Below, in pieces: positions 32,509 to 43,700 of a DNA stretch of 64,000 nucleotides (position 1 is the stretch's first letter; each line of letters starts with the position of its first letter). The DNA comes from Eriocheir sinensis (taxonomy: Eukaryota; Arthropoda; Malacostraca; Decapoda; Varunidae): contig NW_026110567.1 of assembly GCF_024679095.1 (NCBI RefSeq), positions 35,986 through 99,985 on the forward strand, written 5' to 3'. The notes under the pieces were generated by a model. That model was given only the letters and a program-made list of their open reading frames with translations, had not been told where the DNA came from and did no database searches. A program made the translations under genes and the position numbers.

Positions 32509-33543
32509 TTAACGTACCTTAGTACTGAAAAGATGATTCATATTATCATTTTGATCTCTGACGGTGTTTGAATATATTTTAAAGTTCGTAACTTGCGGTT
32601 GATCATTTTCCTGTTCTCTTCCAAAGTACAAAGTATTCGATATGGATTGAAGTAGCACAGGATTGTCGTTCAACAGTTTGATAACACCATGTCGTTTAAT
32701 TTCGTTACTGGTCGTTAGAGTCATAGGTGCAATTCCATCGACGTTTCGACGTTGAGCGGCATCTATACTTTCGAAGCCTTGAACTATGGTATCAATCACC
32801 CTCTTCAGCTTGTCGCCACTTACATTATAAGCCTGTGATCTAAAGATCGATTCGCTATTAGTGATCAACTGATCCGCTTTGTTGAATCGTAAATTACCAT
32901 GTTCGGGTAAAACCTTACCTTGTTTGTTCGGAAGAACAACCTGTTCTTCTAGGGATCTACGTAAGATATCAACGTCAATATTCCTCATGGAGTAGAGTCC
33001 GTTAAGACCGTCTTGAACACCACTTGAAATGGCTCCGAGCACCCCAAAGAATTCATATCGATGAGGAGAAACCAATGCATGAGTGGGGTCTCCCCCGTAC
33101 CCTCTACTGATTAGGTCGCTACCTGCCACTACTCTCGCTACTTCGTCCCTGATAAAGTTCTGAGCCTTGTTGATGGTGTCGATGTGAGAGCGCAGGGTTT
33201 GCACCATGGAGGTGACGTTGCTTTGTTTTTGATTAGATGGATTATTAGAAAGAATATGTTTAAACACAGTTGCAGTTTTTCTAAATACTCCCAGGAGTTC
33301 CATTAGTTTATCCCAAGCTTCCTTTAGTGGTTTCAACTCTGAGTTTAGGAATTGATCACCCACCGCTCTCAAAGCACTCTCGCTGATGATACCTTCTCCG
33401 AATTTATCATTGTTATTACCGCCATTGTCGCTACTGCCTTGGACAACTCCTGCGGTTTTCTGACGCTTGAGCATCGCCATCAACTCACCCTCGCTTGTAA
33501 TAGGGTAACCATTGATGGAAGCCGCACCCAGAGGATTTTTCAT
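32509..33543 (-). CDS. Intact viral-type ORF, 344 aa, unknown
   Basis: The longest undisturbed non-repetitive frame in the window, ATG 33543 to stop at 32509. Mostly helical, one Gly/Asn-rich stretch near residues 38-48, no Cys, no transmembrane segment. It is followed closely on the same strand, upstream, by the 189-aa ORF, so the two may form a unit. Cys-free, helical composition is common in capsid or nucleocapsid components, but that is only a guess. It is well preserved among broken neighbours. Confidence 0.65.
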   Translation of the reverse strand: MKNPLGAASINGYPITSEGELMAMLKRQKTAGVVQGSSDNGGNNNDKFGEGIISESALRAVGDQFLNSELKPLKEAWDKLMELLGVFRKTATVFKHILSNNPSNQKQSNVTSMVQTLRSHIDTINKAQNFIRDEVARVVAGSDLISRGYGGDPTHALVSPHRYEFFGVLGAISSGVQDGLNGLYSMRNIDVDILRRSLEEQVVLPNKQGKVLPEHGNLRFNKADQLITNSESIFRSQAYNVSGDKLKRVIDTIVQGFESIDAAQRRNVDGIAPMTLTTSNEIKRHGVIKLLNDNPVLLQSISNTLYFGREQENDQPQVTNFKIYSNTVRDQNDNMNHLFSTKVR

Positions 33544-33562
33544 TATGAAATCGGGGAGCAGT

Positions 33563-34132
33563 CTACCTTGTAAGATTGTATTTCAATTCTGACGTACGTC
33601 GTACGTAACCCCACAAACCGTTCTCTTTTTCATTACAGAGAGAATTAGTACTGTAGTAAGGAAACATGTTAGCGAGGTTAGTGTGTCCCAGTTGAGCCAC
33701 ATCCATAGCGGAAGATAATTTGGCGTAAACTTCTTTGGAACCTTTCGAAAGAGTCTTGATGGCTTCTAGGGCCCATGTCGCTCCTGTAATACGACCTAGA
33801 TGAGTACGTGTGCGGACATTCATGAGTCGGTGCTGACAAGCGGCCTGTTTACGATCCTGCTGAGACGTCATCTTAAGAAAATTTAACTGGTCTTTTTCAG
33901 TGGGTATACGAGCTCCATTTCGGTGAATGGTATCGGTCGTGCAATCTAATCTGTTGACGATCTTAGAATCACCCAAGACTCCAAAGTTAGTGAGATCGTT
34001 CAACAATAATTGATTACAAAGAACTTCACTCAACCAACTATTTCGAGGATTAATAGCAGAGTCTGTCCATTGAAGCCCTAATACACGAATCTTGATCCAC
34101 ACGGCCAAAATGGCCATGTCGCCTACACTCAT
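33563..34132 (-). CDS. Intact viral-type ORF, 189 aa, unknown
   Basis: ATG 34132 to stop at 33563, 20 bp from the next gene on the same strand. It has a hydrophobic N-terminus (residues 6-18) and an otherwise mixed globular sequence with three Cys. No known motif. Upstream is the gene at 34145-34579, also on the minus strand. Confidence 0.6.
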   Translation of the reverse strand: MSVGDMAILAVWIKIRVLGLQWTDSAINPRNSWLSEVLCNQLLLNDLTNFGVLGDSKIVNRLDCTTDTIHRNGARIPTEKDQLNFLKMTSQQDRKQAACQHRLMNVRTRTHLGRITGATWALEAIKTLSKGSKEVYAKLSSAMDVAQLGHTNLANMFPYYSTNSLCNEKENGLWGYVRRTSELKYNLTR

Positions 34133-34144
34133 AGCTCTGTCATT

Positions 34145-34579
34145 TTATTGATCGTCTTGTATGAGTGTGAACACCAATCGCATGGGTGAGGCCATGAAAT
34201 AATCCAATGTGTCCCTGCATAAGTCATGATCTGCTCCATCACCTAAGTTAGATGATGTTGCAACATCATCTTCACCGCCGCCGCGAACGTTCGCTGCATC
34301 ATCTTCACCGCCGCTGCGAACGTTCGCTGCATCAATAGTAGCAGCACGCTGCTCGCTTTTTCTCCGTAACCCTCACCCACACCCACTTTCAGGTAATGCT
34401 CCACACTCTGCTCCTCCGAAATTTGGAGGTGAAGTTGTAAAACCACCACTTTTTGACTTTGTTCCAAACCCCGACTTATTATCCTGTGACATTATTGTTG
34501 TTGTTGTTCTTACAGGTTCGGATGATTCTTCTTGAAAATCCATAAGATCGTTAGTAGTTCCAGATTTAGTATCAGCCAT
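34145..34579 (-). pseudogene. Viral-type gene with one in-frame TGA
   Basis: ATG 34579; one frame of 145 codons to TAA at 34145-34147, interrupted only by a TGA at 34373-34375. The N-terminal half is Ser/Thr-rich; the second half carries a tandem pair DAANVRSGGED / DAANVRGGGED derived from a 33-bp direct repeat. A TATTTAAA box lies about 70 bp upstream of the ATG. No family recognised. Confidence 0.55.
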
Positions 34580-34645
34580 GTTCAGAGTTCTGTTAAGAGA
34601 CCAGAAGACAGAGAGGATATGATGACTCTGCTGTATCCGCGGCGG

Positions 34646-34653
34646 TTTAAATA
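34646..34653 (-). promoter_or_regulatory. TATA-like box
   Basis: TATTTAAA on the minus strand about 70 bp before ATG 34579, in otherwise GC-rich sequence. A plausible core promoter position. Confidence 0.45.
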
Positions 34654-34706
34654 GGATCTAGACTGCTGCTGGTGGCGGTGCCTAGCGGTGGTGACGTATT
34701 AGATGC

Positions 34707-35201
34707 TCAGAACATCGATACACGAGTGAATAACTTATATCCGTTGTGTCCAACTACAATTTTGTACATACCAATAGGTACATGCAATAAATTATTTATA
34801 AGTGGTTTGGAATCGTCACAGTAGATTGGTCCAGTTTCAATATAAGAAACAACCGTTGGATTATTAGTCACAAATTCACGCGTTTCGCGTTCTACAATCT
34901 TCCAGTTTATATTGTTGTGTATCTGCGGTTGAGGTACTACATTACAAATCTGAAAAGTGGCGAGTCTTTCACTTGCTAACAAAAAGTCAGCCACTGGAGC
35001 TAGATGTCCTTTGACGAGTTTATCTGACTTGAAAGCTTGGCGATAAGCACGTTTAAAGTCGTTGACTTTACCCAGTGCTTGACGACACGATCGCCAATTC
35101 GATGTACGAGTATACGTGTCATCAACATCTGTGTACGACACAGTGGGAAGGTGTCTTACCCATCGCGTTCTGTTTCTGAGTTGGTCCCAATTCACTGCCA
35201 T
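34707..35201 (-). CDS. Intact viral-type ORF, about 164 aa, unknown
   Basis: The frame opens further upstream, but the first ATG that starts a natural sequence is 35201 (MAVNWDQL). It ends at 34707. The protein is basic in its first half, with RTRW and SNWRSCRQ, and has a globular C-terminal half. No family recognised. It diverges from the gene on the plus strand whose 5' end overlaps. Confidence 0.55.
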   Translation of the reverse strand: MAVNWDQLRNRTRWVRHLPTVSYTDVDDTYTRTSNWRSCRQALGKVNDFKRAYRQAFKSDKLVKGHLAPVADFLLASERLATFQICNVVPQPQIHNNINWKIVERETREFVTNNPTVVSYIETGPIYCDDSKPLINNLLHVPIGMYKIVVGHNGYKLFTRVSMF

Positions 35202-35206
35202 AACAT

Positions 35207-36172
35207 TGAAGCTTAAGGTGTGGAGCGGTGGAGATCCTGTAGTAGAAGGAAAATCTTCAGACCCGACCAAAAATTCACGCTTGTTGAGATTGGATGTACG
35301 TCACGGAGGTTCAGCCAGTGTTGTGCCAGACGGGAGACTATTGGCTGTCATTTACGATCAGAGGACGAACGTAGTGATGGCAACGAAATATTTAGATTTG
35401 AAATGGACAATAGACACAGTTAATATAATTGACAAACTAAAAAAGATCGACACGGAAGCTAACAGTCTTGAAGACAATGTATGGAACCGTTACTTGTTTG
35501 ACAACAACAATTTACTCTTCCTTTGCGTTCAATTGCCTAAATATGAAGATTTCGGAAATGTATTGGATTCAGATCACCCGGAGGATTTTAAACAATAGAA
35601 AGATTAAAGACACATCCAAGACTTATATTGAGGATACGACAAATACACCGCCGTCTTTATCCCCAATTGAGAGACCAAAGACACCAGGAGGATGTTTTTC
35701 AGAGGACACGGGATTCGAAGAACCGTTGAGTCCTTACGATATATTTGGTTTCATGCGCAGAGGTGTCGCTTCGTCAAGTGCAAGTGCAGATTATGATTCA
35801 CCTTTCGCATCACGAACGACTTCTCCGCCATCGGTCAGGGAAACAAATAAGAAATCATCAACTACAAAAGAATTTCGCAGCAAACGACGACACCGCCGAG
35901 ATTTAGAAGACGTCCAAGAAAAAAGAAGCTGGTCAACAAAAGATCAACAGAAAAGACCAAGACTCGAATCTGACAAAAAAGAAAATAGTGAAAGAAGAAG
36001 TAGTAGTAAACCAAGTGTAAGTAATCCCAAAACTGTTTTGAATGGAGATAAAGGTGTTTCTAAATCGTATCATAGAGATAGAATTATATCTCATGATGCA
36101 CCGTTTAAAAAATTATCGCGTCGTAAATCCCAAAAACTTTGGCAGTTATTTAACGACGCCGAAAACCTGTAA
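35207..36172 (+). pseudogene. Viral-type gene, basic Ser-rich tail, one frameshift
   Basis: An open frame without a clear ATG runs to TAG at 35596; a shift near 35590 leads to a second frame open to 36172. The first part has a GRLLAVIYD strand-like segment; the second is Ser/Lys/Arg-rich with KRRHRRD and KRPRLE, which look like nuclear localisation signals. The true start is missing or overlaps the divergent 35201 gene. A nuclear or DNA-associated role is inferred from composition only. Confidence 0.5.
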
Positions 36173-36494
36173 CTCCCAGGAAGGAAGCCTTCCTACCGTC
36201 ATCTTCTCAATCAACACAACGACGACGTTTAACCCCGATTACAGCATGTTTCTCGAGAAAAAAACTACTCTCCTATTCCTCCTTCCTCCTTCGTCCCGTC
36301 CACTCGTCCCTAATCCGCAGTTAATATCAACGTCTTTTAGTAAAAATCTGTCTGTCCGTCAAAATATACTTTCTAAAATTTCAAGCAGACATATGCTTGT
36401 TAATGATAGTTCCAATAACAGTCTATTTTTCTACCGTCGTGGGTTTGATCTCCGACATCATTTTCTTCAACACTCGTATGACTCTTACCGATAA
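36173..36494 (+). other. Uncertain continuation ORF
   Basis: Two or three frames are open in turn between the previous gene and the convergent gene at 36521. The best is a frame ending at 36494 that overlaps the previous gene. I cannot decide whether this is a former C-terminal part or non-coding. Confidence 0.25.
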
Positions 36495-36520
36495 ACCATT
36501 GGGAGTGTTTCCCATAATCG

Positions 36521-37168
36521 TCAAAACAATGTTTTTTGGAATTCTAGCAGGGACAGAAATTTGTTGTCGTCATAATTGATATCCATCAAAGATAGAGCCA
36601 CGTTCTGTAATAACTGTTGGTCTTCAACACAGGCTGATGATTTGACTTCAGCGATTCTCCGAATGAATTTACCGTAGGAACCGATCATGTAAGATATGTT
36701 GTTTAATTTCTTTTCAATGTACGTTGTAATGCCTTGGCTATTAAGTATAAAATTATCTAGGCGAATTAGTTTGTCTTGCCACTCGCCCAAGATTTTGTTA
36801 GTTCTTATCTTGGTTTTAACGAGACGTCTGGTGAAAATCAGCGGTGTAAAATTGGTTTGGTTGTCGTTTCTCAGTTTTCCGTTTGACTTGATATCAAACC
36901 ATGAGAATATGGAAGGTGGATGAGTATGGTTAAACAACAGACCCATGTTAGTATTGTTTATCATCGGTTTAACTTCTACATTAATTGTATCTCGTGAGAG
37001 TTTACTAATGTGAATGTAACCTTCCGAGAGTCGTATATCTTCATCCGTTAGATTTCCTACACCCTCTGTTGTTACAGATCCTGAACTCTTTAAAACCACT
37101 CTTGATTCTAAAATAGGAAATAGGAAATGAACGATTGACTTAACACTCTATTCCATAAGTTCAGCCAT
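36521..37168 (-). pseudogene. Viral-type gene with stop at codon 7
   Basis: ATG 37168 opens a frame of 216 codons in phase with a long open stretch ending at 36521; the only break is TAG at codon 7. The body is globular with a THPPSIFSW segment and a basic RRLVKTKIRTNK segment. Start alternatives downstream would drop only a short N-terminus, so it may still be expressible. No family recognised. Confidence 0.55.
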
Positions 37169-37172
37169 ATTG

Positions 37173-37457
37173 TTAAGTGACACTTGCATGTTTCACAAAA
37201 ACTTGTTCGTTAAATGTGACCGTAGTTCTGGTGATTGGGTAAAACGTATAATCTTGTTGAGTTGTGAGACTGTAGTTGGTCAGGGTTTCAATTAGCGACA
37301 GATCTGTGATGTGAATCGGGTTAGATGTCAGCGGTGATGGGAGTGGTATTGAGTATCCCAAGAAGTCTGATGTCTTAAAGTGAATCTTAACATCGTTCAA
37401 TAAATGTGCGTTGTAAAAAGTAATTTCGTTGTTCAAGTTGATTAAGTCGTCATGCAT
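37173..37457 (-). pseudogene. Probable 3' part of the 227-aa gene
   Basis: 94 aa from ATG 37457, overlapping the end of the next upstream ORF by 16 bp in another frame. The overlap and lack of spacing suggest one gene with a frameshift near 37460, though overlapping separate genes are possible. Rich in Thr and aromatic residues; strand-like pattern. Confidence 0.45.
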
Positions 37458-38125
37458 GATACCAGGAGGAATATAACACGCTCAATAGAAGTTGAAAATA
37501 AGGAATAGCTTGGAGGTGTTCCTAAATTTCGGACGAGCGTTAACGTCCTTTGCTCTTTAGGTTTTAAAATGAACATCGAAAGAGTAAAAGGGGTGATAGT
37601 GCATTCCTTCCATTCTATTGGAAACTTGTCTAAAAGGACACCGATGTAAGGTCGAGTTAATCTAGCATAACGAACACTTCTTCTACTAGCGTTGTAAATG
37701 TGAATTCTGTTATCTCCCTCCGAACAACACGGCCCGGCATACTCCGATCCTGGTAAGACCATCATTTCCTTATCGTTGACATTCGTTGAAAACGTACCAC
37801 ACATTACATAACGAGCATTAGTAAAAGGTTTTCTCTTAAAGCCTATTCGTCGAATATGTGTTTGAATCGTCGCTATACCGCCGTTGTCAGTTATCATCAT
37901 CAACCGAGGTCTACCAACGCTCGTGTCGATTCTGTATAAGGGTAATTTCTCACTGACCAGAGTAGTAGAAGTACGAGAATGTGTTAAGGCAGGTACGTTC
38001 AATTTACTGCTCCTGTAGATTTCTATGTCGGTCACACGAATTTGAGCGTGCATGTTTATATTATCATCGACATAACGCTCTCCGTACTCCCTTTCGAATT
38101 CCTCGTCGGTTAGAAACGACGCCAT
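37442..38125 (-). CDS. Viral-type ORF, 227 aa, with a duplicated fragment near 49/58.9 kb
   Basis: ATG 38125 to stop 37442, undisturbed. Basic with several Tyr, Arg and Cys; contains SEYAGPCCSEGDN. A 266-bp part (37605-37870) is found again, split by the 9.84-kb element, at 48838-49032 and 58870-58940. It shares a 94-bp intergenic space with the divergent gene at 38220. No family recognised. Confidence 0.6.
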   Translation of the reverse strand: MASFLTDEEFEREYGERYVDDNINMHAQIRVTDIEIYRSSKLNVPALTHSRTSTTLVSEKLPLYRIDTSVGRPRLMMITDNGGIATIQTHIRRIGFKRKPFTNARYVMCGTFSTNVNDKEMMVLPGSEYAGPCCSEGDNRIHIYNASRRSVRYARLTRPYIGVLLDKFPIEWKECTITPFTLSMFILKPKEQRTLTLVRNLGTPPSYSLFSTSIERVIFLLVSCMTT

Positions 38126-38219
38126 ACTGTGAAGAATTCAAAATAAAGCTTCGTCGAATAACAATTAAGAATTTAAACCTACACAAGCCATAAGCCAGCG
38201 GAGGGATATTGAATTAAAC

Positions 38220-38877
38220 ATGTCAACAAATAACAAGAACCAACTCTCCCAACCCAACAGATTGAGTGCTGGTGGTTTGATCTTACCTAATCGGTTTGTC
38301 GTCAATCCTCATCAAGGAGCTGGAGAATTGGTAGCATTTCGTTACGCTGGAGGCACAACTCCCCAACACTTAGTGTTCCCAGTAGGATCTTCTAAGATCA
38401 ATTGGTTGACTCTACTCAGGGGTTCCATTCGTTTTGGACAGGCTCTAACTCGATCGAAAAATTTACCCAACGGTCCATTAGACCCTAGTATTCGATTGGA
38501 CGCTCTAGAACTGAAACGTCTTCGTTTCTGGCGAAGTTTCGATTTTATCAGCGAATGTTGCAGATCGTCGGGAATGATTCGTTACGAACCTTTTGCTATT
38601 GGTTGCGGTCTGTACGACCGGGAAGCTTTAAACCTGCATCCTAAAAGTGTTCACGAACGTAGTATCTTGTACTTGGGTGATCATTTTCGCGTAACAACAC
38701 GCTATTAAGTGACATGGTCCACCCGGGATTTATGGCTCCTAGCTGACGCTGTGTATCAGAATCGAAACGACATTATCCGTCGGGTACTGGAAGCAGAAGA
38801 AGAGCGCTGCTTTGGATTGGGAAGACGCATTACAGCACAACCGAACGAGATTTGAAGGAGACGAATTGGACGCCTAG
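38220..38877 (+). pseudogene. Viral-type gene with in-frame TAA
   Basis: ATG 38220, 162 codons to TAA at 38706; the same frame continues for 48 codons to TGA at 38855, and another frame with acidic text ends at 38877. The protein is basic and Gly/Arg-rich with a GELVAFRYAGG segment and two adjacent Cys. The first 162 codons are clean. Function unknown. Confidence 0.55.
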
Positions 38878-38895
38878 TCGTTTATTTAATCGTCC

Positions 38896-39546
38896 GTGTT
38901 AAATTATCGAATAGATGTAGTCGGTAGGTTAATAAAGAACCGACTGATAGAATTCGCCAATAACGTTCTCACTAAAGAACAGAGAGACAGTCTCTGTGCA
39001 ACTTTCGTACATCCCAACGAAGGAACATCTCAATCTTTCATTGACGCCTTAATCATTTCTCCCTGTAGAACTGGAGTGTATGAAATGTTGCATTCGTTAT
39101 TAAAGATTATTAATTTTAGCATTTTGAACACGATTGGTTATGATGCTCATCGCATCATGATGTTCAAAATATTCGTACCGGCTTTACTGGCCGTATTACT
39201 AAGTAACGGGTGTATATGAGACGAGTTCGAGAACGGTGCTTTTCAACTCAAGTTGTTTCACGACCAATCTGGAAAGACGACCATTGGCAGCATACTTGAA
39301 CGCAGCGCCATGCGCGCTGATGCAAACAGGCAATCCAAGAACTATGCCAAGTACGATTCAGCTACGTTAAACGGTGAGTTGACAGAGTCATCCGCTGATC
39401 TCCCGCTGGCTATTAACATTGGAGTGAGTCTAAAGAAATGTGAATACGAAAAAAAGATTTTGAACATGGTTAATGACAACATCATTAAAATAGCATTGAG
39501 TAAAGAAAAGTGGCATTACAACAAAGACGAGCTAGGAGAATATTGA
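38896..39546 (+). pseudogene. Viral-type gene with in-frame TGA
   Basis: One frame of about 216 codons from about 38896 to TGA at 39544, broken by a single TGA at 39217-39219. No ATG at the left end, so the N-terminus may be lost or fused to the previous gene by a frameshift. A hydrophobic helix lies before the stop; the second half is Lys/Glu-rich. No family recognised. Confidence 0.5.
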
Positions 39547-40047
39547 AACGCAGAAAGTTGTCATCTGACACCGACTCAAAATGTTACCACTCTAAAAGAC
39601 CCGAACGAACGTTAGTAACGAATTAGAGGAAATCGAAGATGAGATGGACGAAGAAGAGTATAATGAAGATTGTACTAATGCAGAAGATATAGAAGAGGAA
39701 GATCAACCAGATTGCTGTAGTAGTAGAGATGTCGAGGAGGGATGGATATCTGAGAGGAAGAGATGTTCGGATCCATCAAAGATTTGTGGTTGTGTAATAG
39801 TGGTATTCATCCTATCGATCAAGCCGAACTCTTTAAAAATTAACTTTCAGAAATTATAACAAGTTATGGTTGCTCATGTTTGCAAGGGCTATTGAAGTAT
39901 TTCGAAAATGGTGTGTTCTGACACCTTCTTCTGTTGATCAGTCCTTCTTTTCTGTTAAGTTTAATCATACTGTGTCACAGATTCACGACTACAATGCTCC
40001 AACTATGGTTCACCATGCTAAATTTGTTTCTTCGGGTTACAATTAAT
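39541..40047 (+). pseudogene. Viral-type gene, acidic and Cys-containing, several breaks
   Basis: Starts with KRRKLSSD-type basic text, shifts near 39615 to an acidic segment (EEIEDEMDEEEYNED), shifts again near 39750 to MFGSIKDLW text, meets a TAA near 39840, and after another shift near 39925 ends at TAA 40045. Each part is short but looks like protein. Heavily decayed. Confidence 0.4.
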
Positions 40048-41285
40048 ATTGAAAATATTATCATAGTTCAACACGGTTTCTTCGGGAATGTAGTCACCCA
40101 ACATAGAGTCGTAAACAATCTTCGATGCATTGTATACTTCAGGTTTGTAACTTTCCAAAGCTGCTGCATCCGATGTATTAAAAAACTGCACAAATTCAGA
40201 TTGCATTCCAAGATAAAATTGGAGAGTTAATCTGCAAACGTTAGCCTTTACCATTGAAAAGACACTAGGACAGAGCAACAACACATCGATATTCCATCCT
40301 TCGATTTTAAAAAGTTCTTATACAGAATGTAAAACAAATACAGAGTCGAAAAGGTTGCATTCTCGTTAGTGTGGAAACTCTTATTTAAATTTAATTTGAT
40401 TTGAGATAAATAATCATACATCAATATTGCATTAGTGGTAAATTTTTTGTAGTATCCTTTCCAAAGAAGAGATCGAGTACATTGTTTGGTTCAAGCGTTT
40501 CTAACCGATACATCGGATTGGTGATAATTTCATCACCAAGAGAGATTTGGGTGTCTTCAGATATCCAGATAGAGGATGGATCTGATGGACCATAAGCAGG
40601 CCCGAGCTCAGAACTATAAGACTCATTGATGACACCAGCTGTTGAGTACTGTACAGATTGGGCAATTAAAATACACGAGAAGGGCCTGCCGATCCAGTGC
40701 TATAGTGTAGAGAATATTCACACGATTCCTGAGTATTGAGTACAGCCGACGTGTACTGATTACTATTACCTTCCACAGTCAAATACATGAACCTGTAAGC
40801 TGGTGTGTCAACGACTGTCGGACACAGAGGTACACCCGCCTGCTGATCCTCGAGATAATCAGATTGCACTAGCAATGTAATGAAAAGTATAGCATTGGTG
40901 GAGTTAATAGTGATTAACTTATAAACTCCACCACCTAGTGACTGCACACGCACGTCCAATCGAGCAGTATTTTAATATCATACATTGACAAGTCATCTTC
41001 TAATCTTCTCATACTGATAGGTATGTTTCCATGATGGTCAGTTGCTACTACGTTAGTTAATTCCTTCGACCAAGTTAGACACACTTTACCATATCGGTTA
41101 GGATAATAATTGCTTTCTAGACCTTTTGGTCCACGAAAACCGATTTCACCTTGAGGACCTGTGAAACCCATCACTCCCTGAGGCCCTTGTGGTCCATTCA
41201 AACCCCGTTCTCCTGGGTCTCCCTTAAGACCTTGTGGACCTTGTGGACCTTGTGGCCGGTCATTACTTGCAAGGAACGTTCAGCC
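40018..41285 (-). pseudogene. Collagen-like protein, broken
   Basis: About fifteen Gly-X-Y triplets at 41130-41265 ([18 protein letters not shown] is representative), followed by a non-collagen domain. After 41201 the pieces are 41201-40935, 40959-40666, 40669-40440, about 40435-40300, and 40310-40018, with frame changes between them. The C-terminal domain is a globular, strand-rich sequence. The N-terminal side stops at a junction near 41280, where a plus-strand gene begins, so more triplets may have been lost. Large DNA viruses including nimaviruses encode collagen-like proteins; the total here is about 410 aa. Confidence 0.7.
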
Positions 41286-42590
41286 CTCCCACCCTCAAAG
41301 AGGAAACGGGTAAGACACTCGGCTACCCTTGCACTGGCGCCTTGTCCCAATACATGACGTTGATGGTACCAAAACCCACTGGCGTCCAATCGCACTCGCA
41401 CGTAACCCGCGAAGAAATCTTAGGCTATGTCGAATTAGTTTTGCAAAATAAACACAACCTCATCGATTACTTTTCGTCTCTAGGAAAACAAGAGACGTGC
41501 AACTGTACTTGTGATGTGTTCTGTCCTGTCTTGCACGCCAACGGCAGAGACGGACCTGTCGCAGCTGTACCCAGTCGCGGAAATAGACACAGTCAATTTC
41601 TGCTCATGTCCACTCTACCTAAGAATGATCTCAGTTTGACATACACTCTCTTGAAGTTACAGGCTGGTGACTTACATGTTATGAACAGCATTGGGCGTAC
41701 CGACCGTCAAGGGTCTCGGATCAACCTCGATCATCTCAACATCAACACGGGCTGGGACCTCAACACGAAGGTTCCGTTCACGGCTAATGTGTGGTCCGCC
41801 AAAAGCAGTAACGTGGCATTCACTCCTTATTCGTGTCGACTTCTCAACAGACCTGCTAATTATCTCAACGACGAGAAATTATGGAAGCCCACGAGATTCA
41901 ATAGGTCCGCAAAGACCATGGGTGCACACAACGGGCACGCTGCAGACATACCTCCTAAATCAGTCTATAACAAAAATAGCATCAATGATATTTACAATCC
42001 ATCTCTAGGAGACAATCTTGTCGACCAGATTCTAATAAGGCGGTTATGGATGGTCAAGACGGTTCGGTTTCTCGTCGACTAATCGATATGATGGAGAACG
42101 CAACAGGCACGTCTCCTTCGACTCTGAACGTTGGGATGTTCAATCCACATGTCGAAGGCAGTAGAGACGTGATTTCCTACTTTGCCACATCCATATTCAC
42201 TCATAGACTCTCCACTTACACCGTCCCTCAAAAAGAAGGGTTGGGAAGTGTTCCAGATTCACCCTTATGAACATTCCTGTAGAACCACTCAAAAATCCAA
42301 CCATCGACTTGAAATCCGGACGAGTTTCATGGTCAATTCCATCTAGCAGTCATTCTCACATAATTTGTAAGCCGCAGCCGCAGATACCCTCACACTCACA
42401 TGTCTACGGATTGCCCCGTCACCCCCCCCCACCGGTTTTATTCAACAATGTAACCCTTGAAGAAGAGGATGAGGAGAATAAAGAGGAGGATCATTACATG
42501 TCCATGAATAATTACATTAGCAGTTCTGCACCCAATGCTTCATCATGCATTACACCACCGCCTCTTCCTGAACGCAATATGACCATGTAA
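41285..42590 (+). pseudogene. Viral-type gene, about 430 aa, two frameshifts
   Basis: Open from about 41285 (no certain ATG; the frame runs into the collagen gene on the other strand) to 42082, with shifts near 42045 and 42265 to frames ending at 42270 and 42590. It contains a NCTCDVFCP Cys cluster near the middle, a long globular region, and a Pro/Glu-rich end. Probably structural from its size and position, but not identified. Confidence 0.5.
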
Positions 42591-42765
42591 AGAGTGGAGG
42601 CGATTCATGTGTAACCACAATTCAAACCCAAACCAAAACATAGTTCAAAATGAAACAAAGCCAAAGCATAGTTTAAATAATATTAAGAGATAGATATAGA
42701 TTTTTTATTATTATAAATTAAATACACAATTTGTTAATGAATTTTTTTTTACCCTTCAATATCTG
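42591..42765. other. AT-rich spacer
   Basis: No gene seen. AT-rich sequence follows the previous stop; no clear poly(A) signal. Confidence 0.35.
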
Positions 42766-43390
42766 AAGCTTCGGAAGACTAAAACACACATTCACTTTGA
42801 TCCCTTAAGGCGAATGTGTGTTTTTGAGTTATGATGCATCCAATTCTTAATTGGAGTGTGAACAGAATCTGAAGCTTCGGAAGACTAAAACACACATTCA
42901 CTTTGATCCCTTAAGGCGAATGTGTGTTTTTCTGTTATGTTGCATCCAATTCTTAATTGGAGTGTTAACAGAATCTGAAGCTCCGGAAGACTAAAACACA
43001 CATTCACTTCGATCCCTTAAGGCAAATGTGTGTTTTTCTGTTATGTTGCATCCAATTCTTAATTGGAGTGTTAACAGAATCTGAAGCTCCAGAAGACTAA
43101 AACACACATTCACTTCGGTTAAGGTTAGATGACATTTGAATGTTGTCTAAACTCTATCGAAGTGAATGTGTGTTTTAGTATTACTGAGCGTCTGATTATG
43201 TGATATACTGTAACTGGTGTCTTCCCCATGGGACTTTTCTTTTTGTCTTTCTTTGCGTCCCATTTAATGCAACTGAATGTCATCTAAACTCTATCAAAGT
43301 GAATGTGTGTTTTTGTTTTTCGAAGCGTCCAATTCTTATACATTTATCAAGGTGAATGTGTATATTTGTATGACGCATCTTAATAAACTT
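42766..43390. repeat. 106-bp palindromic array, second site
   Basis: Three units in the reverse orientation to 166-835, with the same ACACACATTCACTT / GCGAATGTGTGTTT inverted arms and the CCAATTCTTAATTGG palindrome, then single diverged arms to 43350. Confidence 0.88.
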
Positions 43391-43700
43391 ATATTCACAT
43401 GTAGAGTAAATATTTAACTTTGAGAATACCAACTCTGAAAATATCAGAAGCAAAAAGGTTGGGTCCAATATTTTACATCTCCATGCAAGACAACTTCAAT
43501 GGCTTATGCTTTAATTTAACAATATGTGAATGAGGGATACACTATATATTCACATGTAAAGTAAATATTTAACTTTGAGAATACCAACTCTGAAAATATC
43601 AGAAGCAAAAAGGTTGGGTCCAATATTTTACATCTCCATGCAAGACAACTTCAATGGCTTATGCTTTAATTTAACAATATGTGAATGAGGGATACACTAA
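43391..43700. repeat. 155-bp tandem duplication
   Basis: Two copies of a 155-bp unit (ATATTCACATGTAGAGTAAA.. GGTTGGGTCCAATATTTTAC.. GTGAATGAGGGATACACTA). Very similar to each other, so recent. The GGGTCCAATATT core recurs near 13710 and 60785-61075. Confidence 0.85.
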
